Shown: in pieces, positions 54,133-62,703 of the stretch
Numbering within the stretch: position 1 is the first letter of the stretch
Layout of the letters: the number at the start of each line of letters is the position of its first letter
Source: JABFXX01 sp036489755
GTDB taxonomy: Bacteria > Myxococcota_A > Polyangia > Haliangiales > Haliangiaceae
Direction of reading: 5' to 3'
DNA: 64,000 bases
Assembly: GCA_036489755.1 (NCBI GenBank)
Contig: DASXFD010000014.1
Location: 62,001 to 126,000, forward strand
Made by a program: the position numbers and the translations under genes
Notes under the pieces: generated by a model
Databases searched by the model: none
The model's input: only the letters and a program-made list of their open reading frames with translations
Told to the model about the DNA's origin: nothing

Positions 54133-54704
54133 TCGCTCGCGCCGTGTGCATGACTGGCTTCTTGGTGGCCGTCGCATGTGGCGGCGCGACAGTCACGCCG
54201 GTCGCGCAATGGCCGACGATCACGCTCGCGGCGACGTCGGGCGCGACCGCGACGTATCCGCGTGACCTCGCGGCGGCGAAGTTCACCGTGTTCGTGTTCT
54301 TCGCGAAGAACTGCCCGTGCTTCGGCGCCCACGACGCGCGGCTGCGCGCGCTGGCCGGCAAGTACGGCTCGCGCGGCGTGCGCTTCGTGATCGTCGACCC
54401 CGAAGTGGGCAGGACCGTCGCGGACGACGCGGTCGCGATCCGAGGGCGCGCGCTTCCCGGCCCGGTGTTCCTCGACTCCGGCGCCAAGCTCGCGAACGAG
54501 GTCGGCGCCGTGTACGCGACGTACTCGGTGATCGTCGACGCCAACGGACAGATTCGCTACCGCGGCGGCATCGACAGCGACAAGAGCCATCTGCGCGCCG
54601 ACAGCACGCCGTACCTCGCCGACGCACTCGACGATCTGACTGCGGGACGCCAGCCGCGACGTGCCGAGGGCAAGACGCTGGGCTGCGCGTTACAGCTGTG
54701 GTGA
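54123..54704 (+). CDS. Thioredoxin-fold/redoxin lipoprotein with CPC motif
   Basis: 193 residues; signal ends LVAVAC (Cys 19). AhpC/TSA-like domain: FTVFVFFAKNCPCFGAHDARLRALAGKYGSRGVRFVIVDPEV, and a second conserved Cys near the end (KTLGCALQL). The active-site-like NCPC (64, 66) sits where the redoxin peroxidatic Cys would be. Members of this family are often found with copper or cytochrome genes. Its TGA overlaps the next gene's GTG by four bases. Confidence 0.85.
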   Translation: MAMIARAVCMTGFLVAVACGGATVTPVAQWPTITLAATSGATATYPRDLAAAKFTVFVFFAKNCPCFGAHDARLRALAGKYGSRGVRFVIVDPEVGRTVADDAVAIRGRALPGPVFLDSGAKLANEVGAVYATYSVIVDANGQIRYRGGIDSDKSHLRADSTPYLADALDDLTAGRQPRRAEGKTLGCALQLW

Positions 54705-55219
54705 CGTCCCGCGCGCTCGCGTTCGTGCTGATGGTCGCTGGTTGCGCGCCGCGCGTCACGACACCGCCGCAGCGTATCGCCGCGACCGCGCCCGCGCTCG
54801 TCGGGACGCGTGCGCCGAGCTTCGCGCTCCCCGTGATCGGCGGAGCGCCCGGCGCGCTCGTCCGCTCCGCCGACCTCGCCGGTCACGTCGCGCTCCTCGA
54901 CTTCTGGGCCACATGGTGCCCACCATGCACCGCGGCCGTGCCTCACTTGAACGAGCTCGCGCATCGCTACGCGGCGCACGGCCTTCGCATCATCGGCGTG
55001 TCGAGCGAGACCGACGACGACGTCGCCCACTTCGCCGCCGATAACGCGGTCGCTTATACGCTCGCACGCGACGCCGATGACTCGCTCGCCAGCGCGTATC
55101 AGGTCGGCGCGCTTCCGATGCTCGTGCTGATCGATAGGGCAGGGATCATCCGCTACGTCGCGATCAACGAACGCGACTCGCGCGCGCTCGACGCGGCGAT
55201 CGTCGACGCGCTGAACTGA
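54701..55219 (+). CDS. TlpA/ResA-like thioredoxin lipoprotein
   Basis: 172 residues from GTG; signal ends MVAGC (Cys 15). Thioredoxin domain with catalytic WCPPC (Cys 73, Cys 76), LLDFWATWCPPCTAAVPHLNELA, GLRIIGVSSE and the cis-Pro loop GALPMLVLIDRAG. Such lipoproteins reduce periplasmic disulfides, often in cytochrome c maturation or copper-centre assembly. That fits the haem and copper genes around it. Ends at the base next to the convergent five-haem cytochrome gene. Confidence 0.92.
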   Translation: MTSRALAFVLMVAGCAPRVTTPPQRIAATAPALVGTRAPSFALPVIGGAPGALVRSADLAGHVALLDFWATWCPPCTAAVPHLNELAHRYAAHGLRIIGVSSETDDDVAHFAADNAVAYTLARDADDSLASAYQVGALPMLVLIDRAGIIRYVAINERDSRALDAAIVDALN

Positions 55220-56638
55220 TCAGTCGTATGGGCTGGCGATGCACCCGGTGTACGGCTTCGCGTGTTCCGCGTCGGCTCGCGTCCAGTGGCGAACCGAGCC
55301 GGCGATGTCGAGCGTGTGCGAGACACGTGTCGCGATGTCGGGCGCGAGGTCGCCGCTCGCGACGAGCTCGCGGATCAGCGAACGCGGGAGCGCGCGGATG
55401 CGCACGCGCGCGGTGATGTGATCGATCTGATCGGCGAGTGAACCGACTGCGTATGTCGCGGTCGTCGAGTGATCGAACGCCGGATCCTTCGGATCGAGCG
55501 TGATCGGCCCGCGCAGCAGGCTGCTCTTCTCCGTGGCGACGTCCCAGAAGAAATGTGCTGCGCTGCCGTCGGCGCGGGACGTGCGATCCCACATCGCGAA
55601 CAGATTCGGATCGCCGAGCTCGTCGGGGTCTTTGTCGTCGGGCACGTCGCCGCTCGAGAACACGATATGATTCGTCGCGTCGAACGCGATGACCTCGAGC
55701 CACGCGCGGCGATCGTGCGTCGCACCGCTCGGCCACATGTGGCCGGTGCCGCGGGTGTCGATGCGCACCGTGATCGTTCCGCCGTCGACGGGCGATACGC
55801 AGATGCCGCCGCCGCCGATCACGCCGCCGAGCGGCGTCGGGCCGACGATCGTCAGCGCGGGATCGAGGTCCCGCGCGATGCCGGCCGCCATGACCTCGGC
55901 GCCGGGAAACGGTGTCAGCGCTTCGTCGATGCCGGGCCACAGATGCTCGTGAAAGCTGTTGGCGCGTAGCTTCGCGCCACGGTCCGTCGCGATCGTCGTC
56001 GCCGACGGATCCGACTTCATGTGGCAGCCGCTGCAGGTCAGCGGGAGATCGTGGGCCGGATCGTGCTGCGCGAAGATCGTCGCTTTCCATTCCTTGTAGG
56101 TGCGTTCGAGCGCGACGCCTCCGGGCATCACCACGTCGTGACACGAGCCGCACATCCGGGACTCGTTGGTCGCAGAGGCCATCTGCTCGTCGAAGCGGGC
56201 CCGGTGCGCGGGCGTCTCTGCCGGATCGAGCACGCCGCCGCGCATCACGTCGTCGAGCGCGAGCTCGAGCCCGTTGTTGTGATCGGCGACGACGTTCGCG
56301 ACGTCGTGGCAGAAGTAGCAGGTCACGCCGCGCGCCGATGCCGGCAGCTTCGCGGGATCGAACTTCGTTCCGTCGGTGAGCCCGAGCGCGACGGCCATCG
56401 GCGCGTGGCAACGCACACAGAACACGCCGAGGTGCGCTTCGCGTTGCCCGCGCTTGTTGAGCGCGACGAACACGGGATCATCGGACGCGTACGCGTGCAT
56501 CGAGGCGGCCCATTGCGCGTAGTGCTGCGGATGGCATCGCACGCACGTCGCCGGGTCCTCGAGCTCCGCGATCGTCAGCGTCGGCTTGTGCCCGCACGCC
56601 GCGAGCACGAGGAGCCATGCCATCCGGCGGCGGCGCAT
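55220..56638 (-). CDS. Five-haem cytochrome c lipoprotein
   Basis: 472 residues; signal ends LVLAAC (Cys 15). Five CxxCH haem sites are present: CVRCH (about 32-36), CVRCH (73-77), CYFCH (105-109), CGSCH (161-165) and CSGCH (200-204). This is the front half; the C-terminal 230 residues are a beta-rich domain without haem motifs, containing GTGHMWPSGATHDRRAW. The haem region resembles cytochrome c554-like multihaem proteins. It probably transfers electrons across the periplasm; donor and acceptor unknown. Transcribed against its neighbours. Confidence 0.93.
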   Translation of the reverse strand: MRRRRMAWLLVLAACGHKPTLTIAELEDPATCVRCHPQHYAQWAASMHAYASDDPVFVALNKRGQREAHLGVFCVRCHAPMAVALGLTDGTKFDPAKLPASARGVTCYFCHDVANVVADHNNGLELALDDVMRGGVLDPAETPAHRARFDEQMASATNESRMCGSCHDVVMPGGVALERTYKEWKATIFAQHDPAHDLPLTCSGCHMKSDPSATTIATDRGAKLRANSFHEHLWPGIDEALTPFPGAEVMAAGIARDLDPALTIVGPTPLGGVIGGGGICVSPVDGGTITVRIDTRGTGHMWPSGATHDRRAWLEVIAFDATNHIVFSSGDVPDDKDPDELGDPNLFAMWDRTSRADGSAAHFFWDVATEKSSLLRGPITLDPKDPAFDHSTTATYAVGSLADQIDHITARVRIRALPRSLIRELVASGDLAPDIATRVSHTLDIAGSVRHWTRADAEHAKPYTGCIASPYD

Positions 56639-56677
56639 AGCCGCAATCTAACCCAGCTCGCGAGGTATCATCGAACG

Positions 56678-57130
56678 GTGCGCCGTCTCGGGATGATCGT
56701 CGTCGCGTGCCTCGCTCACGGCTGCGCGAAGAAGCACGGCACACCGAACGCCGGTGCGTGCGAGAAGACGGGACGAGGTGACGCGTTCGCGACCGGGCTC
56801 GCGAAGCATGGCGCCGCCGGCCACTTCGACTTCAAGCTCGTCTCGGCGACGCCCGCGCCCCCAGCGCGCGGCGACAACACGTGGATCGTCGAGGTAGACG
56901 CAGCGTCTGGTGGCGCGGTGCCGCACGTCGACGTTTCGGCGACGCCGTTCATGCCCGACCACGGTCACGGCACGCCGATCAAGGTCGGTGTCACACCCCT
57001 CGCGACACCGGGCCAATACGAGCTCGCACCTCTGAACCTCTGGATGCCCGGCTACTGGGAGATCTCGGTGACGGCCGCGTCGGGCAACGACCACGACTCG
57101 GCGGTCTTCAAGCTTTGCATCGCCAACTAG
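56678..57130 (+). CDS. FixH/YtkA-like lipoprotein (paralogue 3)
   Basis: 150 residues from GTG; signal ends CLAHGC (Cys 16). FDFKLVSATPAPPARGDNTWIVEV, SATPFMPDHGHGTPIKVGVT and YELAPLNLWMPGYWEISVTA repeat the blocks of paralogue 1 (48809-49297) very closely. Met and His (MPDHGHGTP) again suggest metal binding. Divergent from the five-haem cytochrome gene. The inverted repeat C lies just after its stop, upstream of the next gene. Confidence 0.85.
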   Translation: MRRLGMIVVACLAHGCAKKHGTPNAGACEKTGRGDAFATGLAKHGAAGHFDFKLVSATPAPPARGDNTWIVEVDAASGGAVPHVDVSATPFMPDHGHGTPIKVGVTPLATPGQYELAPLNLWMPGYWEISVTAASGNDHDSAVFKLCIAN

Positions 57131-57136
57131 CCCGCG

Positions 57137-57157
57137 GGTGCGCAAATTTACCGCACC
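57137..57157. repeat. Inverted repeat site C, GGTGCG-N9-CGCACC
   Basis: Perfect six-base arms around CAAATTTAC, seven bases after the stop of paralogue 3 and 60 bases upstream of the BNR-repeat gene start at 57218. Best copy of the three. Confidence 0.55.
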
Positions 57158-57217
57158 TGCTTCGCTTCGCTGCGTCGCCGCACCGGATCGAACGCGGGGC
57201 CGGGCTACGCTCGATCT

Positions 57218-58714
57218 GTGAACAGGCTCGCGCTCGCGTGCGTCGTTGCGTGGTGCGCGGTCGCCGGCGCGAACGGGCGGCCACCCGCGAGCTCGACGAT
57301 CACGTTCCAGCAAGGCAACCCGCAGCACATCATCGCGGGCATGACGTTCGGCGTCCTGATCTCGTCCGACGGCGGTCGTACGTGGAGCTGGATCTGCGAG
57401 GCCGCGTTCCCGTACGCCGGCATCTACGACCCCGACATGCTCGACACCGACAGCGGCGCGCTGTTCGCGACGACGTTCAAGGGGCTCAAGGTCATGCGCG
57501 ACGGCTGTTCGTTCGGGGCCGTCTCGCTCGCGAAAGGGCACTGCGACGGGCCGAAATCCGATCCGTGCTACGCGAACGTGTTCTTGTCGAGGGTGGTCGC
57601 CGGTGGCAGCGCGATGTATGCGGCGGCGTCGTCGCCGTACGATTCGCGGATCTATCGCTCGGCCGACGACGGCCACACGTTCGACGTGCTGTCGTCACCC
57701 GGCGACGCCGGCGAGTACTGGCAGTCGTTCGCGATCGCACCGTCGAACCCAAAGCGCATCTATCTCGCGGGCTATCGCTTCACCACCGAGTGCGATGCGC
57801 ACTCGACGAACGCGGGCTCCGCGTGCCGGCTCAACGCGAACTGCACGGGCTCTGGCACCGGCAGCGCGATGCCGAAGTGCACCACGGTGAAGACGTTCTC
57901 GTTATTCCGTAGCGACGACGCCGGCGCGACATGGTCGCCGCTCTCGCAGGCAAACCTGCCGATGTCACAGAGCTCCGCGATCACCATCGTCGGTATCGAT
58001 CCGATCGATGCGAACCAGGTCTACGTTCACGTCAGCGCAGAGTCGGGCGGAAGCGGTGACGCCGTCTACAAGAGCGCGAATGGAGGTTCGAGCACGTGGA
58101 CGAAGGTCTTCGAAACGAAGGATCCGAGCGGGCTGGTCATGCTCGTGCGCTCCAACGGTGGGCTGATCGCGGCGACCGAGACGTCGGGCGCGTTTTCGTC
58201 GGCAGGTGGCTCGGCCTGTGTCGACCAGTCGTCGTGCAAATGGACCCGACTCGCGACCGCGCCGCACATCAACTGTCTGGTCGAGCAGCCCGACAACAAG
58301 GACATCTGGGCGTGCACGCGGAACTACGGCAACGGATCGAACATCGCGAGCGATGGCGCCGGGATCATGAAGACGAGCGATCTCGCGACGTGGACGCCGA
58401 TGTTGAAGTACGCCGACATTGCGGGACCGGTATCGTGCGGCTCCGACAAGTCACCCGCACAGCTGTGTGTCGTGCCGAACGACGGGCGGCCGTCGGTGTG
58501 GTGCTGCCTCGTCGACCAACTCGGGATCAAGTCGACCGCGGTCGCCTGCACCGGCGCATACGCATGCACGGAAGCGGCGGAGCCGCCGCCGCGCAACGGC
58601 TCGTCGACGCCGGCGAAGCACGGCGGATGCTGTGACGCCGGCGGAGGTAGCGAGCCCGGCGCGCTTCTGCTCGGTACGCTCACGTTCTTGTGCATCTCGC
58701 GCCGGCGTTGCTGA
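57218..58714 (+). CDS. BNR/Asp-box beta-propeller protein with MYXO-CTERM-like sorting tail
   Basis: 498 residues from GTG, signal MNRLALACVVAWCAVAGANG. Asp-box motifs of sialidase/sortilin-type propellers occur at SSDGGRTWSW, SADDGHTFDV and SDDAGATWSP. The C-terminus (CCDAGGGSEPGALLLGTLTF then CISRRRC) has a Cys-rich start, a hydrophobic run and Arg ending, the MYXO-CTERM pattern used in Myxococcota for surface anchoring. Function of the propeller is unknown; likely a surface or secreted binding protein. Confidence 0.85.
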   Translation: MNRLALACVVAWCAVAGANGRPPASSTITFQQGNPQHIIAGMTFGVLISSDGGRTWSWICEAAFPYAGIYDPDMLDTDSGALFATTFKGLKVMRDGCSFGAVSLAKGHCDGPKSDPCYANVFLSRVVAGGSAMYAAASSPYDSRIYRSADDGHTFDVLSSPGDAGEYWQSFAIAPSNPKRIYLAGYRFTTECDAHSTNAGSACRLNANCTGSGTGSAMPKCTTVKTFSLFRSDDAGATWSPLSQANLPMSQSSAITIVGIDPIDANQVYVHVSAESGGSGDAVYKSANGGSSTWTKVFETKDPSGLVMLVRSNGGLIAATETSGAFSSAGGSACVDQSSCKWTRLATAPHINCLVEQPDNKDIWACTRNYGNGSNIASDGAGIMKTSDLATWTPMLKYADIAGPVSCGSDKSPAQLCVVPNDGRPSVWCCLVDQLGIKSTAVACTGAYACTEAAEPPPRNGSSTPAKHGGCCDAGGGSEPGALLLGTLTFLCISRRRC

Positions 58715-58838
58715 GCAGCGAACTGCGTTGTCGTCGTGTGGTACGCGGCGGGATGATCACGCTTCAGCGCGAAACTTCGAGCACTAACTCGCTCGCGCTT
58801 GACTCCGCGACACGCGCTGTGTCACACGTGTAGGGCCC

Positions 58839-59255
58839 ATGGTAGTTGCAACTGGCCTGCAAGTGCGGTCGTGCGCCCCACGCGCGCGTCGCGTGATTGC
58901 GGCTGTTGCAGGGATCTGGTTCGTGCTCGCCGGTCTCCTCGGGATGCGCCACGAGGCGCGGGTCGCGCACGTCTTCGACCCGCACACGGGTGAGCTGCGC
59001 CACGCGCACGCGATGGTCGGCCATCACGCAGGCGACCATTCCGACTACCACGGCACCTCCGACCCCGGCTCGGACGACGATACCTGTGCGATCGCGACCG
59101 CCCTCCATCAGAGCGTTTGCGTGGGCAGCGCGCCATCGATCGTGTCGGCATCTTGCGTCGAGCTCGGCTCGGTGCAGGTTCGCCCTGTCGTCTCGACGAT
59201 TGTCGTCAGCGTCTATCGGCTCGCGCCGAAGACATCGCCGCCGACGCTCGTCTGA
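58839..59255 (+). CDS. His-rich small membrane/secreted protein
   Basis: 138 residues. A hydrophobic segment at about 19-37 (VIAAVAGIWFVLAGLLG) is followed by a His/Asp-rich stretch (RHAHAMVGHHAGDHSDYHG) and two later Cys. Such short His-rich proteins, ending here VYRLAPKTSPP, often lie in front of TonB-dependent receptor genes and may handle a metal. The receptor gene starts 126 bases downstream. Upstream 124 bases hold no confident gene. Confidence 0.6.
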   Translation: MVVATGLQVRSCAPRARRVIAAVAGIWFVLAGLLGMRHEARVAHVFDPHTGELRHAHAMVGHHAGDHSDYHGTSDPGSDDDTCAIATALHQSVCVGSAPSIVSASCVELGSVQVRPVVSTIVVSVYRLAPKTSPPTLV

Positions 59256-59381
59256 TCGTGCGCGGCCATCTCGGCCGCATGCACGTTGTCGCGTCGCGAC
59301 ACGGTGATCGCATGTGCGATCGCCGGAGCAGTTCGTCTCGCGTCGCCGGAAGCCGGCGATGCGGGCGGGAAGTGCCTGTTC

Positions 59382-61946
59382 ATGATCCGTCCATTCCTCG
59401 CCATGATCGCTCTCCTTGCAAGCTCTCGCCCTGTGCGAGCACAGCCGGCCGATGCCGGCGTGCCCGATGCGGCGCCCGACGCGTCATCGGCTGGATCCGC
59501 CGCGGCACCGCCGGTGGGATCCGCCGCGCCGATCGAGGAACCGCCGCGGGTCGTGCACCAGGATCCGCCGATCTATCCCGACGTCCCCGCCGCGCAGCGC
59601 AAGGTCGTCGACGTCTCGGTCGCGATCGACATCGACGCCGACGGAGCGCCGAGCAATCCGCACGTCACCTCGACCCCGCAGCCGCAGTTCGACGACCTGG
59701 CGACCACTGCCGTCCTCGGTTGGACATTCGCGCCGGCCCGCCGAAACGGGCAAGCGGTGTTCGGCAGCCTCGGCGTGACGGTGCACTTCGATCCGGCGGT
59801 GCAGGGCGGCGGCAGCGGTGCGGGCGAGGTGATCGACATCAGCAGCACGTTCCACAAGGCGGCCAAGGCGCTCGATCGCGGCGCGAGCACGATCGAGATC
59901 ACGCCGTCGCAGCTATCGAAGACAGCGCAGTCGAGCGCCGGCAAGATGCTCGAGCAAGCGCCCGGGCTGTTCCTCGCGAACGAAGGCGGCGCCGGCCACG
60001 CCGATCAGGTGTTCCTGCGCGGCTTCGACGCCGAGCAAGGCCAGGACATCGAGTTCACCGTCGAAGGCGTCCCGATCAACGAGGTCGACAACACCGACGG
60101 GCACGGCTACGCCGACACGCACTTCATCATCCCGGAGGTCGTCCAGACGCTCCGCGTGATCGAGGGCCCGTTCGATCCGCATCAGGGCGACTTCGCGGTC
60201 GCCGGCGGCGCGAACTACCAGCTCGGCGTGCACGATCGCGGGCTCGAGCTCGAGCAGACGATCGGCCAGTTCGACACCACGCGCACGCTCGCGCTGTGGG
60301 CGCCGAAGACCGAGCGCGACGCGACGTTCGGCGCCGTGCAGATCTTCAACTCGGCCGGCTACGGCGTGAATCGGGCGGACACCGCGGCGACGGCGATGGG
60401 CCAGTACGAGGGCACGTTCGGCGACAAGGGCATCTGGCGCGTGCTCGCGACGGCGTACGCGACGCACTACAAGTCGGCCGGCGTCGTGCGTGCCGACGAT
60501 GTCGCCGCCGGCAAGATCGATTACTACGGCACCGAAGATCCGAGCCAGGGCGGCGACGCGCAGCGCTACACGCTGTCGTTCAGCCTCGAGAATCCCGTCG
60601 AGGACGGCATCGCCAAGCAGCAGGTGTTCCTGACGTACCGGACGCTCGCCATCATCGAGGACTTCACCGGGTTCTTGCTCGACAACCCGGAGTACGGACA
60701 ATCGTTCCATCCGCAGCGCGGCGACGCGATCGACCAGAGCTACAGCGCGGTCACCGCGGGCGCGCGCGGCTCGTACCAGCGCTCGGGCGAGATGCTCGGC
60801 CACAAGCAATCGCTCGAGCTCGGCTACTACGCGCGCTACGACCATACCGATCCCGATATCGACCGGCTCCGGTTCGGCACCGATATCCCGTACCTGATCG
60901 ACGAGACGCTCACCACGGACGTGATGAACCTCGCGGCGTACGCCGATCTCGATCTGCATCCGGTGAAGTGGCTCACGCTGCGAGGCGGCGCGCGCGAAGA
61001 GTTCTTCAGCTACGACATCCTCAACAACTGCGCGACCAACGGCGCGTACAAGCCCGACCAGCCGCTCGACGTGCTGTGCCCGGCGTTCGACTCGGCGGGG
61101 CCACGCCAGCCGACCGCACGGATCACCGCGACCGGAACGATCACCGAGCCCAAGGCGACCGCGATCGCGCAGCTGCGGGGCGGCGTGTCGCTGACTGCAA
61201 GCGCCGGCACCGGCGCGCAGTCGCTCGACGCGGTGTACATCAGCCAGGACCAGAACGCGCCGTTCTCGGAGCTGCACGCGTACGAGGGCGGCGCCGTCTA
61301 TCACGGTAACTGGAGCCACAGCGACGACGATGACCGCTGGAAGGATCTCGACGTCACGGCGCGCGCGATTGGCTACTACACGCACGTCGATCGCGATCTG
61401 ATCTTCGATCCGCTGCAAGGCCGGCTTTCAGCGTCGACTGGCACCACGCGGCGCGGGCTCGTGCTCGCAGCACACGCAGCGGGCCGCTGGTTCAACGAGC
61501 TCGCGTCGTTCACGTACGCGTACGCGACCTACGACGACGATCACTCGCTCGTGCCGTACGTGCCGAGTACCGTCGCCCGTTCGGATACGTCGGTGGTGCA
61601 CGCGCTACCCGACCGCGTCGCGATCGATGGCCACCCTCTCTTCGGATCGGCCGGCGTCGGGCTCAACTTCGTCGGGCCGCGCGCGCTGCCGCTCGGCCAG
61701 GTCTCGCAGTCGACGTTCACCATGGATGCATCGGCGAGCGTGCGCTGGCAGTGGATCCGGTTCGGCGTCCAGGTCGCAAATCTGTTGAACGCGCGCTATC
61801 CGCTGACCGAGTACTTCTACGCGTCCGATTTTCACAACGGGCCGGCCTACCCGACGCTCGCGCCGGCGCTGAATTTCACCGCCGCGCCGCCGCGCACGGT
61901 GATGTTCACGCTCGCGTTCCTGATCGGCCGGGAGGGCACGCGATGA
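59382..61946 (+). CDS. TonB-dependent receptor with N-terminal TonB-C-like domain
   Basis: 854 residues. Signal MIRPFLAMIALLASSRPVRAQ. An N-terminal domain (about 52-135), PPIYPDVPAAQRKVVDVSV through WTFAPARRNGQAVFGSLGV, matches the TonB C-terminal domain. Then a plug (APGLFLANEGGAGHADQVFLRGFDA and VVQTLRVIEGPFDPHQGDFAVAGGANYQLG) and a barrel ending with TVMFTLAFLIGREGTR. Outer-membrane uptake receptor; ligand unknown but neighbours suggest copper or haem-type nutrients (inference). The ATG at 59382 is used; a TTG at 59286 is an alternative. Stop overlaps the next start (ATGA). Confidence 0.93.
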   Translation: MIRPFLAMIALLASSRPVRAQPADAGVPDAAPDASSAGSAAAPPVGSAAPIEEPPRVVHQDPPIYPDVPAAQRKVVDVSVAIDIDADGAPSNPHVTSTPQPQFDDLATTAVLGWTFAPARRNGQAVFGSLGVTVHFDPAVQGGGSGAGEVIDISSTFHKAAKALDRGASTIEITPSQLSKTAQSSAGKMLEQAPGLFLANEGGAGHADQVFLRGFDAEQGQDIEFTVEGVPINEVDNTDGHGYADTHFIIPEVVQTLRVIEGPFDPHQGDFAVAGGANYQLGVHDRGLELEQTIGQFDTTRTLALWAPKTERDATFGAVQIFNSAGYGVNRADTAATAMGQYEGTFGDKGIWRVLATAYATHYKSAGVVRADDVAAGKIDYYGTEDPSQGGDAQRYTLSFSLENPVEDGIAKQQVFLTYRTLAIIEDFTGFLLDNPEYGQSFHPQRGDAIDQSYSAVTAGARGSYQRSGEMLGHKQSLELGYYARYDHTDPDIDRLRFGTDIPYLIDETLTTDVMNLAAYADLDLHPVKWLTLRGGAREEFFSYDILNNCATNGAYKPDQPLDVLCPAFDSAGPRQPTARITATGTITEPKATAIAQLRGGVSLTASAGTGAQSLDAVYISQDQNAPFSELHAYEGGAVYHGNWSHSDDDDRWKDLDVTARAIGYYTHVDRDLIFDPLQGRLSASTGTTRRGLVLAAHAAGRWFNELASFTYAYATYDDDHSLVPYVPSTVARSDTSVVHALPDRVAIDGHPLFGSAGVGLNFVGPRALPLGQVSQSTFTMDASASVRWQWIRFGVQVANLLNARYPLTEYFYASDFHNGPAYPTLAPALNFTAAPPRTVMFTLAFLIGREGTR

Positions 61947-62689
61947 AGGCCGCGACGCTCCTGCTCGCGCTCGCGGCGTGCGCCAACTCGACCGGCGGCG
62001 ATCTCATCACGGTGCCGTTTCAAGCCGGTGGTACATCGCTCTCGACGTTCACGACGCCAACCGGCTGGAACGTGACGCTGGATCAAGCCGTCATCGCGGT
62101 CGGCCCGTTCTACTTCAACGTCGATCCGCCATCGACCGACGAGTTCCGGTCGGGCGTCGTGATCATCCAGGCGACCGAGCAGACGGTCGTTGACGTCCTC
62201 GATCCGACGCTGCACGACGTCGCCGGGAGCGCGAACGGCGAGACGGGTAGCGCCGTCTCCGTCGAGATCGGACTGCTCACACCTGACGCCACGAACGTCT
62301 CCGATCCGAACGCGAGCAACCTCTCACCGGGCTTCGCGTACGCCGAAGGCACGGCCACGAAGGGCGCGACCGTCGTGCCGTTTCAGGGCCAGGTCGTCAT
62401 CGACAGCTCGCTCGTGACGGCGACCGAGCCGCTCGCAGATCTGCAGCGGATCCGCGGAGCGGGTGTCGCGCTGACGTTCACGTCCGCGCCGGCGACGCTC
62501 GTGCTGCACGTCGATCCGACGCACTGGTTCGATCAATCCGACTTCTCGGAGATCGCGGCGAGCGGAACGTGGAGCATCGACACGCCCGGTCCGCCGGCCA
62601 CGTTCGCGGGGCAATTGCTCGAAGGCGTGAAGAGCGAGACCGGCGTCTATCAGTTCGACATCGTGCCCGCAGGGGGCGCGACGCAATAA
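61943..62689 (+). CDS. Lipoprotein partner of the TonB-dependent receptor (A)
   Basis: 248 residues; signal ends ALAAC (Cys 13). The key block TPTGWNVTLDQAVIAVGPFYF matches DGWSVTFEKYIVVIGNV in the next gene, so the two probably share a fold. Its stop-start overlap with the receptor gene indicates coupling. Such lipoproteins travel with TonB-dependent receptors in Myxococcota and may bind the substrate at the surface (inference). No catalytic motif seen. Confidence 0.8.
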   Translation: MKAATLLLALAACANSTGGDLITVPFQAGGTSLSTFTTPTGWNVTLDQAVIAVGPFYFNVDPPSTDEFRSGVVIIQATEQTVVDVLDPTLHDVAGSANGETGSAVSVEIGLLTPDATNVSDPNASNLSPGFAYAEGTATKGATVVPFQGQVVIDSSLVTATEPLADLQRIRGAGVALTFTSAPATLVLHVDPTHWFDQSDFSEIAASGTWSIDTPGPPATFAGQLLEGVKSETGVYQFDIVPAGGATQ

Positions 62690-62703
62690 ACCATGGAGGC
62701 TCT

